Positions 59,501 to 64,000 of a stretch of DNA of 64,000 nt are shown here, piece after piece (positions within the stretch are counted from its first letter, which is position 1; every line of letters begins with the position of its first letter). A program made the translations under genes and the position numbers. Location of the stretch: positions 23,330,450 through 23,394,449 of the forward strand of contig NC_134029.1 of the NCBI RefSeq assembly GCF_964204645.1, in the 5' to 3' direction. The stretch comes from Tubulanus polymorphus (taxonomy: Eukaryota > Nemertea > Palaeonemertea > Tubulaniformes > Tubulanidae). The notes under the pieces were generated by a model. The model was not told the origin of the DNA. It searched no databases and was given only the letters and a program-made list of their open reading frames with translations.

Positions 59501-62500
59501 GCGCTTTATTGTTCCATTACGGCAATGTACCTGGTGGCGAATCACAAAAACACTTCCTGAAATAATTGATATCAAGTTAGTGCCTCTAGAGAGAGAGAGA
59601 GAGCGCGCGCGAATGAGAAGGAGAAAGAGGAGATGACAGAAATTGGTCCGAAGTGTGGCACGCCGTAATCAGAAGCGCAATTCGGTTTGATTATTTCAAA
59701 GCCACAGAGCGCCTCCCGAGCTGACCGGTTAATACTATTCATCGAATTTTCACCATCTTCAGTTTGCAATATTTGAAGTGAGTTTCTCGTAATATCAATT
59801 CGACGATGACATCTTGAGAAAATTGTATCATTTCATGTTTCACCATATTTCAATTGGATAACAGAAAAAATGAAAATACTTAAGCATTTAATGAAAATAT
59901 TACGCATGCAATTGAGTAGAAACCGCAATTTCAATTCTCCCTTCAGAATGATGATATGATACGATATAATTTATTTAAGTAAAATTTTTACAAAATTAAT
60001 GAATAAGGAAATGCATTGAAGATGTGATAATATCAAATGAGGGACTGCTTTGAAGCAAAATTTAATGATTCTATGATAATTCTTAAAATCTAAGGACCAC
60101 TTGCAGTGGGATTTCATCGTGGCTAACGGCCGTGTCGTAAACAACTAGATATACTGCTCACAGCGATCAATTCTAAACCTCAGTCTCAACAGCTTGTAGT
60201 ATAGATTATTCAGACCGAACACTTGTCTGCCTAACTCTGAGTCTCAGCTCTTAATCAATCCGGTTTCCTCAAAATGAAATAAGTATCCAATTTCGATTGA
60301 TGAAGACTCAAGACTTGCTCGTCCATTACTCTCTTTGCTTATTCAGAATGACAACGTTGCTATATTGCTATGTACAACAGTACAGAGTTTATATTCCGTT
60401 GATCGCTTTCTGATCCATCGGGAGATGAGAAAAAATGATGGATGTAACTGATCGTGGCACTGATGAGCGTGCTCGGTTAGCGGCCTATTCCATCAACCGT
60501 TGCTGTAAAAGTCGCAGTTCGATCGAATTAAAAGATTGTTGACGACCGTCTGTTTACCGGTAAAAAATAAAACGTTTCCTATTTCGCGCTTGCGTTACAG
60601 CGAAGAAAACCAACGACACAAAGAAAGGCTAAGAGAGTATCTAACGATTCGACTCTCCTTACGACATTTTCAAAACGGTTTTGAAAATAGCTCATGGCAT
60701 ATAGGTCGAAACGTTGAATCCCAGGGGCTGACAGTCACTCCTTGTTTAGTAAGTCTATCATGAAAACCATCAATTTTTCTGTTGAATGCAATAATAATAT
60801 TGATCGCAATCGCAGTAACAGCTAAACTGATGAGATATAATAATCATACGAAACCGTCAACATGTGATTTCCGAAAGTCTAGATTGTATTAGATATCCCC
60901 TTAAACTTTGTCGGTTTTGTTGAAAAGGGGGAAATGTTAACCCGATAACATTAAACACATCACGATGATAAAGAAATAAACAAGTTTGTTATTTTGTGGA
61001 TATCAACTCACTCTCTAACAAGGATTTAAGCGATGTAGAATGCGAAGAAAATGCTTTCAAATCTGTTTATCGTTTTCACAGGATGTTCCCCGAATGTTCC
61101 GATTGATTTATTGTTTTTTGCCTATGAAATATTTTTTGTTTTTCCCTGACGATCAAGGTGATATCAGCAGTGATTTAGCCCCCGGGTATTGGAGGATTGA
61201 AGCGGGTTTCATTTTTCTGGTTGGATACCGAATAAACTATCGCATCAGTAATGCCAAAAAACAATATTTCCAGATCACTGGACTAAAAGATTTTGCTTTT
61301 TTGCTCCAAGGATCAAAACAAAGTAACGAATGTAATAGGAGTAGTTGCAAATCTACCTCGAAATTTACCTCACAATTTATTAATAATCTACCTAAAATCT
61401 ATACCCCAGAATCTATTAATCTATAAATAATTAGTGTACGTGACAGTTCAATTAACTGTCGTCACTTAAATCTGTCAAAATTGTAATACCTCGGTGCTGC
61501 AACTCCGCTGGAATCCGACTACTAGCTTATGGACACATTACATACTTGTTATTCAACTCCTTTCAGCCGGAAAACTAACTTTCACCGATAATGTGTCCCA
61601 GGCGATCAACCTGAGTTATTTTTGGTTCCGAGAGAATGTCATTCACGGTGAAACAGTTACATTCTATGCAAGGGAATCGCAATTAACAATCTGCGTCTCG
61701 CGAACAAATCAGTAATGCGGAGGAACGTCAAGCCCGACACCCGGGGAAACGAGGAAACAGGAGACGGAAACATGTTTCCGAGCGTTTCCCTGCGTCGTGT
61801 GCGTTTACGAGAAACATCAGGTTTCGGAAAACAATGTTCCCCGGATCAAACATGTTTGATTCCGTGTTTCTGCGTTTCAATGTGTCGTGTACGTTGGGCT
61901 TATCACAAACCGCATTGTGTCTCAGTTCTATGGAGTCCTTTCCGTAAATGATACTGTTTTGATAAACTGAAAAATATAGGAATTTCAGAACTTGTTTTTT
62001 GGTATCATATTATGTCGTCATCATAGTTTTACCATAATGTTGCCTAGTAACAAACAGTGTTTGATACTGGTGCAGTATAAGGTAAGGGGTATGAATTCCA
62101 CCACGTACATATAGAAACTTCACACGAGCGCGTTAGGTGTGTGGTTCAAAGAGCTCAAAAATGTGCAGAAACATATATATCTACTCGTCGAATTGATAGA
62201 ACGACTAGCCAAGCTTAAATTGCTCAATAAAGCAATACATAATGAAGCACGTAAAGCTGATACAATGAGATGTGCTCGTCGGGTCTGATGATAGTTTATG
62301 TTGTAGTGGATATGCTATATTCATTATCGAGGTCGCAGAATCTGCCATGACAATCTACGAACCCACGGCACATTCACAATACGGCAAATAAATTGCGATG
62401 GCTTCGGGGAAATATCATTAATCCTCTTCAATGCGCATCAGTATCTTGTCATTTGAGTGCAGTTCAATGGTGGTAGTCCAAATGACTAAAATAAGGCCGC

Positions 62501-63432
62501 GGAATCATTATTCCATTGAAATTAACTACGATACGGCAAATTCGCCCCAATCTCTTATTGCTGAAACCCTGTAAATCAAAAAACACCTTTGATTAAATTT
62601 GAAATATTTTGCAGAGACTATGAAACAATATTTGTGCTAAAGTTATAGTTTACTTTTTTGGCACCAAACATTACCGTCATAGCTGTGTTGTTTTCCTTTT
62701 TGCTAGAAGTTAGGCACCATAATATGCTACTACTCTATTGCGAAACTCATTATAACTTTAACTTCAAAATTACTTTCATGAACGCAATGCAACCAAAAAA
62801 AAGCAATATAAAGCTTGTATGATGATATTTTCCCCATCGCCGGAACAAAGACAAGATAACTTGAAACTAGTGAAGTATATCATAATTCATTCTGGAAATG
62901 AATATTTTAGCTTATTGATCTTATCGGCCTATTATTTCTTCAGGGAGCCATTTCTAGCGATATCAAATTAAATAGAACAGAAATGTGAAATAGAACATTT
63001 TATCGTATCAAATTGACCTTACAGCAATTACGTTGGAAACTGCGCTACAATTTAAGCGCATGGTACGATTTCGATAAAATGATAGATGGAAATCCGCCAT
63101 TTTACAAGCGACTCGAGAGAAGCTCGGTGTATATCCTATACAATTTATAACCGATGAGCAAACTGACGGATCACTTTGAAATCCATATCATTTAGAGTTG
63201 ATCAAATAAACTGTTTATATTTTTCAGAGTGTAATATTCCACGTCGAAAGACACCCAGACTACCCGTGGTTTACACAGTGCGTCACGTTCAACTTTTTCC
63301 CGACAAATGGCCACGAATTAGCGTACAATCTGTTTAATCTAGTGACGGTTTACGGAATACCGTTGGTCGCCATTATTGTATGTTACTCACTTATTCTTTG
63401 TGAGATGTCGAAGAAGTACAGACAAAGCGTTG
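56582..63432 (+). CDS. GnRH/AKH-receptor-like GPCR, 3' partial
   Basis: Two exons: 56582-57124 (181 codons, phase 0) and 63228-63432 (68 codons plus one base), split by a 6.1-kb intron. Both splice sites are good (CAG/GTAGG, TTTTCAG). The extracellular N-terminus has three N-glycosylation sites (about N24, N30, N34). TM1 carries GN; TM2 has LSIADLIVTFVMLPLE; Cys at about 121 precedes TM3; DRY is at about 145-147; TM4 is at the end of exon 1. Exon 2 encodes extracellular loop 2 with QCVTFNFFPTNGHELAYN, its disulphide Cys, and TM5. FHVERHP followed by QCVTFNFFP is the signature of the GnRH, adipokinetic hormone and corazonin receptor group, which couples mainly to Gq. TM6-7 lie past the window. 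Which member it is cannot be decided from this part. Confidence 0.88.
57125..63227. other. 6.1-kb intron of the GPCR gene
   Basis: No supported exon. Open frames such as 58032-58571 look like chance, though its end is rich in basic residues. A (GA)n/(GC)n run lies at 59587-59612. Near 61730-61900 GTTTCC-rich sequence with loosely inverted ends (AAGCCCGACAC and GTGTACGTTGGGCTTAT) may be a decayed element. Confidence 0.5.
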
Positions 63433-64000
63433 GTAAGTACAGAATATGAAGATGTGGTTATATTAGGGAGTTCATGTTCAGCCATCTTAAAATAAGAACT
63501 CGTCAATTAATCATCAATCACAGTTCATTATCTAATTACTATGTTCTTCGCTTCTGTGTGATCATTACCTTAAAATAAGACGACTCGTTATCTAGTTTCA
63601 CCTTGAATTCCCCTTCGAGGATTAAGCTATCGATACTCGGAGAATGGGATCGTCTTGATCAAAAGCAGGAACCGAACAGATTAAACGTTTTCTAGCTCGA
63701 ATTTCACACTGTGGGCGACATTTTTGATGAGCTGCAAAAACTTTTTTCTGGAAACTTCTTCGTTACAGGACGCGCCTAATTACTGGTATATCACTGTCAG
63801 TGTCAGATCTAGGTGTATTTCAAAGGCTCTATTTTCAATTCTACGAGTTTTTCTTTGAAGTGAACGTCTGAACGCCACGCTACGGAACCGCCACTCGGAT
63901 AATGTAATACAACTCTAGCATTTATTCGCAGAAAAATGAAAAGCAATATGCTTTTTTTTCGGATGAGGCGCCAGGGATTTCCATTCATTTAGAGATATTA
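63433..64000. other. Next GPCR intron, running off the window
   Basis: Follows the donor G/GTAAGT after TM5. No further exon (TM6-7) can be seen before the window ends. Confidence 0.6.

Overview
This is intron-rich animal nuclear DNA. It carries spliced genes with GT-AG introns of about 70 bp to 6 kb, AT-rich intergenic DNA, many short inverted-repeat transposons, and long (TA)n arrays. Gene content (IQCH, phosphomevalonate kinase, ankyrin-type CLPB, a Tec-family kinase, an INF2-type formin, and a GnRH/AKH-receptor-like GPCR) fits an invertebrate bilaterian. A lophotrochozoan such as a mollusc is my guess, but nothing in the window proves it. All gene models below were assembled by eye from reading frames, splice signals and phase, and from remembered family features.

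Layout: (1) 1-8867, plus strand: 3' two-thirds of an IQCH-like gene whose 5' exons lie before the window. (2) 11289-12738, minus strand: complete four-exon PMVK, convergent with IQCH. (3) 12.9-22.2 kb: repeat-rich DNA with nested DNA transposons (each with a target-site duplication), inverted LINE tails, a dimeric tandem repeat, and a few coding-like exons I cannot assign. (4) 22225-27199, plus: complete 13-exon CLPB. (5) 28774-35039, minus: Tec/Btk kinase with PH, Btk motif, SH3, SH2 and kinase domains, convergent with CLPB. (6) 36612 or 39722 to 50166, plus: an INF2-type formin with two alternative, phase-equivalent exons for the first half of the DID domain. (7) 50.2-56.6 kb: gene-poor, with a (TA)n block of nearly 400 bp. 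(8) 56582 to the window end, plus: first two coding exons of a peptide-hormone GPCR, running off the right edge.

The genes do not form a pathway; they are neighbours on a chromosome. The most interesting observations are: the duplicated, diverged N-terminal DID exons of the formin; a shared, same-orientation sequence just upstream of the PMVK and CLPB start codons; transposon copies with intact 9-bp and 3-bp target-site duplications, including a deletion derivative elsewhere in the window; and several perfect or near-perfect palindromes inside transcribed regions.
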